A stretch of DNA of 64,000 bases, taken from assembly GCF_932526225.1 (NCBI RefSeq), contig NC_064035.1, positions 6,943,501-7,007,500 on the forward strand. Reading direction: 5' to 3'. Positions 45,601 to 56,063 of the stretch are shown here, piece after piece. Positions within the stretch are counted from its first letter, which is position 1; each line of letters starts with the position of its first letter. Under the pieces are notes generated by a model. It did not search any database and was not told the origin of the DNA. It saw only the letters and a list, made by a program, of their open reading frames with translations. The DNA comes from Nematostella vectensis (Eukaryota; Cnidaria; Anthozoa; Actiniaria; Edwardsiidae). Both the position numbers and the translations under genes were made by a program.

Positions 45601-47002
45601 ATGGTCATTGTACTGATGGTGTGATTGCTATTATGTTAAATGGAGAATGTCAACATAGTGTCAATTCTATACTTCGCTTATTTTCTTCTGTTTGCTTTAG
45701 TATCTGATAGAGCAAGGAGGTCTGACTATCACTGCTATCCAAGACGTTGCAGCAACCGCGATTCAGTCGTGCTGGCGCGGCTACCGCGTACGCAAGCCAT
45801 TCCAGAACCGCAAGGACCTGTACATGAAGCACGAACAGCTCAAGAGGGATATTCAAATGCGCAAACAGGAGAAGTATCGGAGACGGCTGCTGAACAAGGA
45901 CCATCACGAGTTAGAAGAGGAATGTGCAGAAAGCACGGACATGCCGCCAAACACAGAGGCCGCCATCATGATGGTCTTCAGCGAAGACTGCGATGATATT
46001 GCACAGCGAAAGTATTCTTACGAGTCCACCTCCGAAAATTCTGGGAACCTGTCTACAATCTTCGAACACTCCTTTATCCTCTCTCGAAATTCCTCTTTCG
46101 ATGGAAACGCAGGTAAGGATATGCTGGAGCGCGGCGCTGGTCCTGAGATGTCACAGAGCGCCACGCTCGACGACTCGAGGAATACTTTACAAGTTTTGAC
46201 CCCGTTTGAAACAAAAGAACATACTGATCTCCAGTTGATGAACCAAGCTTTGAGCTCTGCGTGTGCGGGTTATCAGAGCGCGCGTAAGGACGTTATGTAT
46301 GAATTTCCTGATCAGACTAAGGCACAGACGTGGGCGGAGCGAGCGCGTAGGGAGAGAGAGCGCTTGAACATGATCCGAACTAAAGTCAACGCTGCCACCA
46401 TAATACAACGGTGGTTTCGGCGCGTGAGTCCAATAAAACACCGCCCAAACACCGACTACTTAGACCAGTCCAGGAAAGAGATAGCCGAGCTAATACTTGA
46501 CCAGGAAGCGCTCAAACACCAGGTCGCGGCGTTGGTGATTCAGCTGGCGTGGAGACGGTTCGTCAGGCGTAAAGCCTACAAAGCGCAGGAACACGGGGAG
46601 CAGAGCATAGAAACCTCGGAAACTACTTTATCTAGCCCCGAACAGCCGCCCATAGGTGAGGTACAGAGTGCTGTTAGAAGGGAGCAGCCTAAATCAGAGA
46701 AGACGCCTCCAAGTACCACGCCCAGCCCACCGCCCAAGCAGCCCAGCAAACCTACGGAGTCCAGGCGGGCCAAGTCAGGAGTGTTCGGAAGGCGATCGAT
46801 TTCTTCGGCGCGGCACAATTCCACCATAGACAGTCGGAGGCATCGTCGCTCTGCCCCCTCCCCCGCTGCGATCTCATTCAATAACGCGTTAGAGATGTAT
46901 AATCCAATGTCTACCCGACGAATGAACGATCGTGTATCGACTCCTCGTCGGAGTAACAAAGTTAAGCCGACCGCTACTCGTCGGACGGGATGGGGACCCT
47001 AG
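36699..47002 (+). CDS. INVS: Inversin (nephrocystin-2), 17 exons
   Basis: Ankyrin-repeat protein of the ciliary inversin compartment; in vertebrates it acts in left-right asymmetry, planar polarity and Wnt switching. Exons: 36699-36752, 38249-38303, 38534-38608, 39063-39124, 39320-39382, 39800-39853, 40054-40124, 40391-40430, 40937-41096, 41439-41500, 41676-41850, 42039-42236, 42802-43032, 43534-43666, 44237-44440, 45393-45444, 45701-47002. Phases agree; 996 codons plus TAG (human 1065). About 15 ankyrin repeats (residues about 40-560) include RTPLHWAAYQ, KTPLHWAATNQN, ATPLHYCAQNN, MWAAGKG, RSPLHWAALGGH, TPLQCAAYGG and ALHWSCSSGH. IQ motifs: AATAIQSCWRGYRVRKPF (about 580), AATIIQRWFRR (about 795) and ALVIQLAWRRFVRR (about 845). 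The tail is Pro/Ser/Arg-rich. Exon 1 (ATG to ACGTCAAAT) is inferred from phase and the GTAAGC donor; the rest is firm. Confidence 0.94.
37070..37346. mobile_element. MITE with GTTACACGGGATAACATG termini
   Basis: Inverted ends of about 38 bp: left AAGGTAGCAGTGTTACACGG, then GATAACATGCAACAAAAACT. The right is the complement of AAAGGTGGTGTTACACGGGA followed by the same core. CAACATGTTGCC-like repeats lie inside. Located in inversin intron 1. Confidence 0.85.
39547..39775. mobile_element. pogo-like MITE
   Basis: Left end CAGTTGGTACCTCTACTAGG with CAGTCACCCTCGGGAC; right end is the complement of CAGTCATACCTCTATTAAGC with AACCACCCTC. The inside is built of GGTCACTTGATAGAGGGTGG modules. The left flank is TA. 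Same general type as the transposon at 14450-15818. It lies just upstream of inversin exon 39800-39853. Confidence 0.75.
41560..41662. mobile_element. MITE fragment abutting an inversin acceptor
   Basis: Related to the element at 4659-4842: TAGGGGCGTGGCTGTG, C-runs, CAATATTT, and the right end GAAGCCTGCTACAG. It ends about 13 bp before the acceptor AG (41674-41675) of exon 41676-41850. Confidence 0.6.
43122..43200. mobile_element. Possible pogo-type MITE end
   Basis: TACAGTGAAACCTCGATATA followed by ATGGACTC resembles the terminus of the element at 14450. No matching right end was found, so this is a fragment at best. Confidence 0.35.
44104..44262 (+). repeat. 53-bp triplication containing a 3' splice site
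   Basis: Three tandem copies of GATTTAAAAAAAGGCCGGTG, TCTGTTATAG, GTGTACCCCTTTGCAGTGCG. The third copy supplies the acceptor (AG 44235-44236) and first codons of inversin exon 44237-44440. The other two acceptors lie 53 and 106 bp upstream. Confidence 0.9.
44478..44833. mobile_element. MITE copy 2 (related to 27110-27480)
   Basis: Left part GAACTAAAGCCAAGACGACG, GCGACCGCTAGGACAACGAG; right part is roughly its complement (CTCGTTGTCCACGTTGCGGTC, GGTTAAAGTCTCTAA). Intronic in inversin. Confidence 0.6.
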
Positions 47003-47575
47003 TAAAGTGGTCTCTCATTAAAGCCTTGGTATGAGGCGATACTTTAACAAGGTATAAATGAGTCATTTGGTATTTATTTTAGAGAAAGAAAATTTTAAAT
47101 TCTTCTATTTACAAATAGAAACAAAGGTCAGTCTAATTTATCCAGTCTTAAAAAAACGTATATATACCAAGATGTCTTGTATAAAAACACACAATTTAAA
47201 AACCGTGTCTAGTCCGATTTCCTAGTGTATTATCTTTACAGATCACCACCAATTTCGGAACCTTTTTCTAGCCTGCTAACCGGCTCTAATTTGGGGTTAG
47301 TCAGAACGTTTGTATTAGGGTAGAAGGCGATTAAGTGCACCTTGTCCCTTCGCCAAAGGATTTTCAATGCCTTATGACCCAGCTGCCCTTGACGTGTAAA
47401 GGTCCTTTCCTAAATGTTTTGTTTGGGTTGAAGGGCCCTTTCTCTCTAAGAAGAGGGAGCAGAGCTGGCCTAAACGCCGTTCTGCCGTTAGAGCTCTGCT
47501 AGCCGGCTAAGGGCCGTTCTTCTCTAAAAGTTCTGCTGGTCTAAGGGTCCTTCTTTTCAAAGGGTCCTGTTTCCC
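47003..47575. other. 3' region of inversin and spacer to the GPCR
   Basis: Contains possible polyadenylation signals (ATTAAA near 47017). A stretch at about 47440-47590 has recurring AGAGCTCTGCT and AAGGGTCCTT modules. No gene is seen. Confidence 0.5.
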
Positions 47576-48505
47576 CTAAGAGCTCTGCTCCTGGGTCCCA
47601 CACAGACGAGCGAGTCTCTGCCTGAAAGCCTGTCTGACCTCCACTATCTTCCAAGTCAGCAATAAAGGGTTGATAGACGAGTTCATGAACGCTAAGGTCA
47701 GTCCGTACTGTGTGGTTTTATAGGTGAGGAAGGTAGGTGTCCCAAGGGTGAGATTGGCTATGGAAATCCATGCACTTGGCAAGTAACACAGTAGAAACAG
47801 GCTGTATAGGTAGATCATGCTTATATAACGCCGACGAAACGCGGTAACGTTTACCTCGCGGGATACGGCGGTTTGTGCCTCGGCGATGGCGGTTTGATGT
47901 CGACGAACGACTCGGTAGATCTTGTAGTACAGGACTAGCGTGCACAGAGAGCACAAACCGATTATCACACTTATCCCGGTGTTGTAGATGTCGAAGTTCC
48001 ACCACCAACCAACAGGCAGAACGAGAGATATTACCCAACACACAATTACAACCACGAGAACGAGCTTTCGTGTAACTATCGTGCTATATCTCAGGTGAAG
48101 TGTTATCGCCAACCAGCGGTCCACGCTCAAGGCGGTCATGATTAAAAACGAGACGCACGTTAACTCCGTCGCAATGAGGTTAAACACTTCAGCTAGCAAA
48201 CAGTACGCCTCAAGTCTTTGCATCTCTGCGACCTTGTATGCGATGTATAGAGGCTGCACAAAACACCCAACGCCAAGATCCGAGAGCGCGAGTGCTCCCA
48301 CCAACAGATTCGATGGAGATTGGAGATGGTTATTTCTCCATATTAAGGTGACCAAGATCAAGTTTGCCAAGGTGGTGATCGGTGCCAGTACTCCGTTAAG
48401 TAAAATACATATAAAATAAGTCAGGCGAAGATCAAACGCGTATGTCATTTGGATTTTACTAAAATAATGACACTGGTAAAACTCCTTAGACAAATTGCTG
48501 TCCAT
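47576..48505 (-). CDS. Class A (rhodopsin-like) GPCR, intronless
   Basis: Single-exon 309-residue seven-transmembrane receptor; ligand unknown. Seen in order: a short N-terminus with a possible glycosylation site NLS; TM1 with ANLILVTLIW in place of the usual GN; TM2 ALALSDLGVG; TM3 cysteine in EAYCLLAEV, with SVDRWLAIT at its end (DRW in place of DRY); TM4 CWVISLVLPVGW; TM5 region ISVIIGLCSLCTLVLYY; TM6 LFLLCYLPSAW (CYLP for CWxP); TM7 NSSINPLLLTW (NPxxY altered). No cysteine is evident in the second extracellular loop, so the usual TM3-loop disulphide is probably absent. Such short-loop, intronless receptors form large expansions in cnidarians. It is tail-to-tail with inversin. Amine/adenosine- or melanocortin-like affinities are possible but cannot be settled by eye. 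Confidence 0.9.
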   Translation of the reverse strand: MDSNLSKEFYQCHYFSKIQMTYAFDLRLTYFICILLNGVLAPITTLANLILVTLIWRNNHLQSPSNLLVGALALSDLGVGCFVQPLYIAYKVAEMQRLEAYCLLAEVFNLIATELTCVSFLIMTALSVDRWLAITLHLRYSTIVTRKLVLVVVIVCWVISLVLPVGWWWNFDIYNTGISVIIGLCSLCTLVLYYKIYRVVRRHQTAIAEAQTAVSREVNVTAFRRRYISMIYLYSLFLLCYLPSAWISIANLTLGTPTFLTYKTTQYGLTLAFMNSSINPLLLTWKIVEVRQAFRQRLARLCGTQEQSS

Positions 48506-49839
48506 GCTTTCCCTGATGTTTCTCTAACGTTCCAGAAAACGCCAAAATGGCGTTTCGGTAAAGCTACAGTACTGACAATCGGTCGAGTGGCAAAAGTTCG
48601 TGAACTGTTAGAGAACTTTCCTGCTGCCGTGTTTGACCACCTGTTCTGTTTAATTAAACGTGCGTCACATCCCCAGAGAGATGCAGTGTTTGCGAGAGAC
48701 TACGAGATTCGTTTCTCGATTCGATTCGTTCGCGGCCAGTGGTTATTATCAAGCTACATGGCAGCCAAGACTTTATTAAAGATTTTGATATAGTGTTTTA
48801 TGTGTAGTGTATAGCCATTACGGCGGGAAACTTTTAATAATGTGTATTTCATTCCTGCAAGGTGCTCAAAGGAAAATTTTCTTTATCTAATATCAAGCAA
48901 AAAAGATAAAGTATAAGTTAAACAAAAGACTCCTAACAGAGACGTTCACTTCATACAGTGACTAACTATATGGATTTTGACCTCAATTTTAATGCAGAAC
49001 TTGGCATGGTCTGACAAACTTGTGGACATAGTGTGCGGTGCTATGACAATACTGTCTTGTTATTACTGAAGATTGTTGATTAATTTTGCAATACTGGAGC
49101 CTTGAATTAATGATAAGCTATAAGAGTTTAGAGAGAGCAGTATTTCTCATTTTAACAACATCTGCTCGGTAGAATTTTAAATCCACATAACGGTTTAAAG
49201 ATTGGTAATGAAAATAATATATACAAGAGGATAATTGAAAAATCCCGTTCCCGTTGAAGCATGTTGGTTTACGTTCCCGGAAGCAAATCCCGTTCCCAGA
49301 AACTCTGATCCCGTTTTCCCGGCAAAAAAATAAGGCGAATCCCGGCTCCCGTCTTACCCCTTTAGGACCCTCTAGTGGTTACCCTCGAAATATTCACGAA
49401 AAGCAATTCTTTGTTGTACAAAACTTTTTAAGGTATATTTCAATCCTTCAATGTATTGGGCTTCCTGTTGCTTTAGGGGAAGGTATGCGTCGTCGTAAAC
49501 ATTAATTAAACAAATGCCTCCCTTTTGAGTCCCCAATATATTTATCTCATAATTAATTTACCATAAAAAATGTGAAAAGGCGCTTTCTATAAAATACCGC
49601 CTGCATTTGAGTATTCCACATTTTCCTATATCCGTGTTGGGAACCCTGTGCATGATGTTTTTGGCGGGAATCGGACAACCAAATTCAAACCCTGCCTGTT
49701 CGAACGTTCATATGTTGGGTTTTGTGAATTTGTAATCTTTGTTTATCGAGGGTAGCATACCGAATATACAGTTTTCTAACATATGGCCCTCGGTTAGTAA
49801 GCACTGTCACTGGGGGTGGTCACTGCCAGAGGGTTTATT

Positions 49840-50095
49840 GCGTCCCCAGTGGTTCTTTTACGTCCATTCGGTTCAGGTTAGTATAGTGCAGTTTGAAGAG
49901 ACGGGACCTCCGGTTTAGTGTCCTTATCCGAGAAGACTGGAAACACGGGAGAATAACTTCAACTCACTTGTGACAAATTCGATTCAAGGCATGAACCCGG
50001 AAAAATCCCCAGTTTGAGCCAGGATTCGAACCTGGGCCACAGCGGTGAGAGGCCGACGCGCTAACACACTAGGCCACCCGTGCTTCCACGGAGAG
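49840..50095 (-). mobile_element. tRNA-derived SINE
   Basis: The minus strand has a tRNA-like head: GGGTGGCCTAGTGTGTTAGC (box A), anticodon loop CTCTCAC (CTC, Glu-like) and CAGGTTCGAATCCTGG (box B). A body follows that includes, on the + strand, GACGGGACCTCCGGTTTAGT and CCTTATCCGAGAAGACT. The head departs from a functional tRNA at the acceptor stem. Confidence 0.75.
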
Positions 50096-51375
50096 TAGAT
50101 CGTGAATCCTCGCTTCGTTGGCTTTCTTGGGCTTCTTGGTGTGTTTTATTTGGTGGTCGATTCCATGCTTTTACATGAAAATCGATGTGACATATTATAG
50201 AAGGTATGTGGGTGTGAAAACACAAAATGACCGCCAACTATTTGAAATGAACAAAACCTTTTGCTTTTATAAAAAAAAATCTGATTGATTTGATAAAATA
50301 GGAAGTGTTGTGCACGTCCTTGAATGGATTGAATTGAAGTTCAAAAGTCAAAAGTCTTGCAGTTGTAGGCAAAAGCTCTTTTCTTCAGTATTCTTGTTTG
50401 CGCCGAACCGTTTTTTTTTTTATGCGCGAAGAATCTACTTTCTTTTCGAGGTAGGAATAATTCCTTTCTAAATAACGATAAAAGACGGTTGTGTTTCCAG
50501 CTACAATTAATCTATGAAATTAATTAATCAATGAAACTACCGCAAGTATTCAAATTCTTTTTAAGATTTGATTTTCCGCGCGCTCCAAAGGTTTGTTTAC
50601 ACATCTTCCGAATTTGTCTAGAATGAGATTTCTCCTCTACGATAATATTTTTGGAGATAGACTTACTACTGTATACTTTAAGTGTGTTTTTTTTTGTGAG
50701 ACACGTAGGTCTGAAGGTCATTAGTCCTTTTTGCTGCGGGAAATACATTATTTTTGTGCTTTTGTGAAATCTTGATAATGGCGCCTTCAAGTGTGATCCT
50801 CTCGCTTACAAAAACGCGTGAGTTAGAACTTTTCTATTCGGTATAATCTTTAAAAAAACATTTTTCACACCTCCTCTCCGGCAATGTGTGGAAATGGCGT
50901 GGTTTCGGAGTTTTCTAGCTCAGCGGTTTTTTCGTAAAAAATGCTCAACAGTCCATTCCTTACCGTATTATATATAGTATACATAGTACAAAAAAGACGT
51001 TTTACAAAAGAATTTAATCTAAAAGCTACGGAAATGTAAAATAAGGCAGTAGTATACATAAAACAACGATTAATCAATTAATTCAATAATGTTCATTAAT
51101 TTGAAATTGTTTGTCAAGAAAAATATAAAACATGCATTTCGTTCTTACAATCTATTTTGTTCTACAATCAGCATTAGCAGTTTCTCGAGGGGAGGGGGAG
51201 GAGGATATAGGGACACCCTTGCCTCCGCCAACTGACAATACCTCAGGAGCTGTGAAAAGAGAGGGTGTGGTTAGGGGGAGCTGAAGTCTCCCCGTTTTAA
51301 TCATTGGACGTTTTTCTACTAGAGACGGCTAATAACTGGTACAAGTGTAAATGTTTCGAAATAAAGACATATGCC

Positions 51376-51462
51376 CGACATAACGACATGGACATAACGA
51401 CATATGAGAAAAAAACACATTTTTTTTTCTTTTATGTCATTATGTCCATGTCGTTATGTCGG
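51376..51462. repeat. Hairpin of CGACATAACGACATGGACAT arms
   Basis: Near-perfect inverted arms of about 28 bp around an A/T-rich loop. Each arm itself contains GACATAACGACAT twice. A further GTCGTTATGTC lies at 51497. No target duplication is evident. Confidence 0.8.
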
Positions 51463-52043
51463 CCTTACATACGAACATAGGAGTTCGAGCGCCTATGTCG
51501 TTATGTCACTAGTGTACACCAAGCATAAGAAGTCTAGATTGGTTTAGGACGTCCTTAATATGGCATACAGTAGAGATTAAATGCAGACAATTTTTTCGTC
51601 TAGAAATTAAGGGCTTAAAAGCGATACCCTTATCGTCGACCTTACTTTGCGAGACGACTTATTGTCTTCAAATATAAAGAAGGGACGGCCTAACATAGAC
51701 GGCCTAGCTAACATGAAACCGAGGTAAAGACGAATGTAAACGGGGTAGACCAGGTCCCACTCGTATCGTCAACCAAAGTCCGTCTTATGGCCGTCTTTCT
51801 GTTCTATTACACGTCCTTGCTATTCTGCGTTAAGGTCATTCAGACGTCTTAGTCGTTTTATAGAGAAAGAAGTGCCGTCAACTTTTCGGAATGCTCCGCA
51901 GCCAATTTACCCTTCGCCCAGAGGATGAATGTGGCCACAAATGATTTCCTACCAAGAGTTTGAGCCATTAGTGCAGGTAATTCAATAACAGGATCGCCTG
52001 CACGGCAAAAAACATCCGTTAAAATTGATTTTTATATGACTTT

Positions 52044-52304
52044 TTATGAGCGCACAGACGAGGGAACAGATGGAAGCTTTCTCCTCTTAATATTCTTGCC
52101 ACTTTTTTCATTAAAACGAGTCTCATCCTTGTCTCCCACTACTTCGCATTTTTCTTGAACAAATTCCGTATTCGCTTTGTGTTGTTTTGTCTCTTTGCGT
52201 TCAGATATAGGACGGTGCCTATTTTCTTCTAATCGCTGCAAATTATTAACGATCTTGTCCAACGCTTTTGCCATCTCTTGCTCGTATTTGCTTCCGTCGT
52301 CCAT
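52044..52304 (-). CDS. Small hypothetical protein, 86 residues
   Basis: I do not recognise it. The ORF starts ATGGACGACGG and encodes a charged protein with an N-terminal helix (KYEQEMAKALDKIVNNLQRL) and a basic C-terminus (KNIKRRKLPSVPSSVRS) that could be a nuclear localisation signal. Composition looks coding rather than random, but no exon partners were found, so it may be a single-exon gene, a terminal exon or chance. Its start codon lies in the CCATGG shared with the opposite ORF. Confidence 0.4.
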   Translation of the reverse strand: MDDGSKYEQEMAKALDKIVNNLQRLEENRHRPISERKETKQHKANTEFVQEKCEVVGDKDETRFNEKSGKNIKRRKLPSVPSSVRS

Positions 52305-52574
52305 GGAGATGACCAGTGATGACTTATCCTTGAAGTCACGTCAATTTAATGTAAGCGAGGAAAACGATCCAACATTTCAAGAAGAATCTCCTGCCTGTCA
52401 TACCATATAGTCTCAAGATCATCGTTTAAAGCGGCGGTTGAAAGCCAAAGCATCATAACCGAATCATTACCGCAAAGTGAAGATCTCGAATTTCTGTTGA
52501 ATGAAGGCGACCAGTTGAATCAATCCGTATACACAAGCACAGTGACCCCATTTAGATTCCAAACAACCCTGTGA
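52303..52574 (+). pseudogene. Divergent small ORF, frame-broken
   Basis: The ATG at 52303-52305 opens MEMTSDDLSLKSRQFN and runs to TAG at 52408-52410. Another frame, 52413-52574, then looks coding (acidic and Ser/Gln-rich, for example LPQSEDLEFLLNEGDQLNQ). GTAAGC at 52351 could be a donor, but I found no acceptor giving the right phase. It may be a decayed gene, or an alternative exon whose splicing I cannot resolve. Confidence 0.3.
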
Positions 52575-53144
52575 TCCGGCTTATCTAGAGCTGAATTCCA
52601 GTGCTTTTTCTGATATCTGAGATATTTCTTATACCATTAGACTGTCAGTCACACTTTCGGCAAGACCCCACTCGACTTGGGTGTATCAAAAAAGCCATTT
52701 GAAGATGAATCTCGCAGATAACATTGCCCAACCGATATTGATTTTTCTTAATACTGAGTGCAGAAATCGTAATTTGTAAGTCTCATGCCCAGTGATAAGA
52801 AGTGGTAATTTTGCATACAGATTTCACGTCCCATCACAAACCGATCACTGAAGTGGAACATATTGCCGAGAGCGGTGAATTTAGACAAGACATCATAACG
52901 AGCGGTTTGTTTATTGGATAATCAGATGTGAAATGGCCTTTTATCTTGAGACAAATCAAATTTCCTATCATGCCTTTACGATAATATATATTCAAGGGCA
53001 TCACATGCCTGTTCCTTATTACGAATATGGATTTATATGCACTTTTTTATTCGGGTTTGGTTCCCGGGTTATGCGAACTCTCTTTTGACTTTATTCGGAA
53101 TAAGCGTCATGTACTCTTCTCTTAATTCACATTCACCAAATTTA
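52575..53144. other. Spacer; nothing seen
   Basis: AT-rich single-copy sequence with only short ORFs, between the small divergent ORFs and the 42-bp array. Confidence 0.4.
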
Positions 53145-55262
53145 TTCGGACTAAGCTCGCCAGTCATACGCTCCCCTCCCCTGCTCATTCGGCATACGCA
53201 TCCCTCCTCAGGTCATTAGGGCTCATCTCGCTGGTCATACGTTCCCCTCCCCAGCTCATTCGGGCTCAGCTCTGGTAATAAGCGTCACTCCCCAGGTCAT
53301 TCGGGCTCAGCTCGCTGGTCATCGCATCCCTCCCCAGCTCATTAAGGCTCAGCTCGCTGGTCATCGCATCCCTCCCCAGCTCATTCGGGCTCAGCTCGCT
53401 GGTCATCGCATCCTTCCCCAGCTCATTTGGACTTAGCTCGCTGGTCATCGCATCCCTCCCCAGCTCATTTGGGATCATCTCTCTGGTTATAAGCGTCACT
53501 CCCCAGGTCATTCGGGCTCAGCTCGCTGGTCATCGCATTCCTCCCCAGCTCATTTGGGATCATCTCGCTGGTCATACGCTCCCCTCTCCAGCTCATTTGG
53601 GCTAGCTCTCTGGTCATAAGCATCAATCCCCAGGTCATTCGGGCTCAGCTCGCTGGTCATCGCATCCCTCCCCAGCTCATTTGGGATCATCTCGCTGGTC
53701 ATACGCACCCCTCCCCAGCTCATTCGGGCTCAGCTCGCTGGTCATCGCATCCCTCCCCAGCTCATTTGGACTTCGCTCGCTGGTCATCGCATCCCTCCCC
53801 AGCTCATTTGGGCTCAGCTCTCTGGTTATAAGCGTCCCTCCCCAGCTCATTCGGGATCATCTCGCTGGTCATCGCATTCCTCCCCAGCTCATTCGGGCTC
53901 AGCTCGCTGGTCATCGCGTCCCTCCCCAGCTCATTCGGGCTCAGCTCGCTGGTCATCGCATCCCTCCCCAGCTCATTCGGGATCATCTCGCTGGTCATAG
54001 TATCCCTCCCCAGCTCATTCGGGCTCAGCTCGCTGGTCATCGCATCCCTCCCCAGCTCATTCGGGCTCAGCTCGCTGGTCATCGCATCCCTCCCCAGCTC
54101 ATTCGGGATCATCTCGCTGGTCATCGCATCCCTCCCCAGCTCATTCGGGCTCAGCTCGCTGGTCATCACATCCCTCCCCAGCTCAGCTCGCTGGTCATCG
54201 CATCCCTCCCCAGGTCATTCGGGATCATCTCGCTGGTCATCGCGTCCCTCCCCAGGTCATTCGGGATCATCTCGCTGGTCATCGCATCCCTCCCCAGCTC
54301 ATTCGGGATCATCTCGCTGGTCATCGCATTCCTCCCCAGCTCATTCGGGCTCAGCTCGCTGGTCATCGCGTCCCTCCCCAGGTCATTCGGGATCATCTCG
54401 CTGGTCATCGCGTCCCTCCCCAGGTCATTCGGGATCATCTCGCTGGTCATCGCATCCCTCCCCAGCTCATTCGGGCTCAGCTCGCTGGTCATCGCATCCC
54501 TCCCCAGGTCATTCGGGATCATCTCGCTGGTCATCGCGCCCCTCTCCAGGTCATTCGGGATCATCTCGCTGGTCATCGCATCCCTCCCCAGCTCATTCGG
54601 GCTCAGCTCGCTGGTCATCGCGTCCCTCCCCAGCTCATTCGGGCTCAGCTCGCTGGTCATCGCATCCCTCCCCAGCTCATTCGGGATCATCTCGCTGGTC
54701 ATCGCATCCCTCCCCAGCACATTCGGGCTCAGCTCGCTGGTCATCGCACCCCTCCCCAGCTCATTCGGGCTCAGCTCGCTGGTCATCGCATCCCTCCTCA
54801 GCTCATTCGGGCTCAGCTCGCTGGTCATCGCATCCCTCCCCAGCTCATTCGGGATCATCTCGCTGGTCATAGTATCCCTCCCCAGCTCATTCGGGCTCAG
54901 CTCGCTGGTCATCGCATCCCTCCCCAGCTCATTCGGGCTCAGCTCGCTGGTCATCGCATCCCTCCCCAGCTCATTCGGGATCATCTCGCTGGTCATCGCA
55001 TCCCTCCCCAGCTCATTCGGGCTCAGCTCGCTGGTCATCGCATCCCTCCCCAGCTCAGCTCGCTGGTCATCGCATCCCTCCCCAGGTCATTCGGGATCAT
55101 CTCGCTGGTCATCGCGTCCCTCCCCAGCTCATTTGGGCTCAGCTCGCGGGCCTTCCCACCCCTTCAGGCTCAGCAAGGTGATAATGCGCACTTCTCCCCA
55201 GCTCATCCAGGCTTTGCTAAAAGGTCATACACATCTCCTAACTTAACTCGGGCTCAGCTCTC
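53145..55262. repeat. 42-bp minisatellite, nearly 50 copies
   Basis: Unit CTCGCTGGTCATCGCATCCC, TCCCCAGCTCATTCGGGCTC, AG. Two main variants alternate: GGGCTCAG and GGGATCAT. Because 42 is a multiple of 3 and the unit has no stops, long ORFs appear on both strands: 521 codons on + (SLVIASLPSSFGLS units) and 290 and 121 codons on - (MTSELSPNELGRDA units). Many stretches follow a two-to-one order of the variants. A 32-bp truncated unit occurs at about 54179 and 55051, 872 bp apart, within otherwise matching flanks. No splice or domain evidence supports a protein. Confidence 0.95.
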
Positions 55263-55381
55263 TGGCCATTTAAGTCTGTCTTACAGGTACTTGAACAAAC
55301 ACCGCATACGTGATAAAATTTAAATCATCGATGCTGGTTCGTTTCGCCCTTATGCAATAGTGTCAACTACACAATTTCAAC

Positions 55382-56063
55382 TTAAGGTAATTCCCTTGAA
55401 TTGCACTGCGCACCCCTTCTGCGCATAGTGGCGCGCGCTGTTTGTTCGAATTTTCCGGTATCAAGTGCGCGCGCGCGCCAGTTTTACAAGAAAACACAGC
55501 AAAAGTCGCGCGTTTTTTACTTAAAATTGCTTTGACAGAAAAACAATGTCGGTTACCCCCATTTTTTTTATTTGCTCAAATAGTTAAAAATATACGGAAA
55601 AATGATATAATGATATAGAAGAAAAAAAATGATATAGAAGAAAAAAAGTTGAGTTGTAGAAGTTTTGTTATTTCTCTGAAAAGCTGTAAAATCACTTCAA
55701 AATGGCACTTTTTACCGTATGAATAGTGGCGAAAACAATGTTTTTCAGTGCGATCTCTCAAAATGTGATTTGTTTTGAACATTAGCTACTACGGGTTATT
55801 GTTTAGGAGATCGGATTTTGGCAGCTCGACAAACAGAACTTAATTTTCTAAAGACTATAGGCACTCTTTTTGAAAACTAAGAGTTGGGATTTTTTCTTGC
55901 GCGATCGGTAAAAACGCGTCAACTCTACGCCCCTCTGTCGTGAAAACGAGGTCGGTACCCCCATTTTTTATTACATTTTTTGAAAGCCCTTAACTTCAAT
56001 ATTGTTTATGCCAAGTTTAAAAAAATTCTGGTTTGTAGAAATATTTCAAGGAAATTACCTTAA
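55382..56063. mobile_element. TTAA-ended inverted-repeat element
   Basis: Left end TTAAGGTAATTCCCTTGAA (55382); right end is the complement of TTAAGGTAATTTCCTTGAA (ending 56063). Inside are CGCGCGCGCGCC and a repeated segment GTCGGTTACCCCCATTTTTT (about 55545) and GTCGGTACCCCCATTTTTTA (about 55950). TTAA ends suggest a piggyBac-type non-autonomous element. Confidence 0.75.

Larger units (their letters stand above)
48506..52043. other. Spacer; SINE and hairpin, no clear gene
   Basis: Short ORFs at 48449-48793 (+) and 50524-50790 (-) have no recognisable features. Near 49240-49360 CCCGTTCCCG-type phrases recur. The SINE at 49840-50095 and the hairpin at 51376-51462 are listed separately. Confidence 0.45.

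Noticed and set aside
48449-48793. 114-codon + strand ORF overlapping the GPCR start
   Set aside because: No recognisable domain, antisense to the receptor's N-terminus, low-information composition; may be chance.
50012-50095. Functional tRNA-Glu
   Set aside because: Box A and B are good, but it is followed by a SINE body and the acceptor stem is imperfect.
50524-50790. 88-codon - strand ORF, Lys/Ser-rich
   Set aside because: AT-rich region, no domain, no conserved motif visible.
53681-55246. 521-codon + strand ORF and 290/121-codon - strand ORFs
   Set aside because: Period 42 and lack of stops in the unit explain them; no start context, domain or splice evidence.
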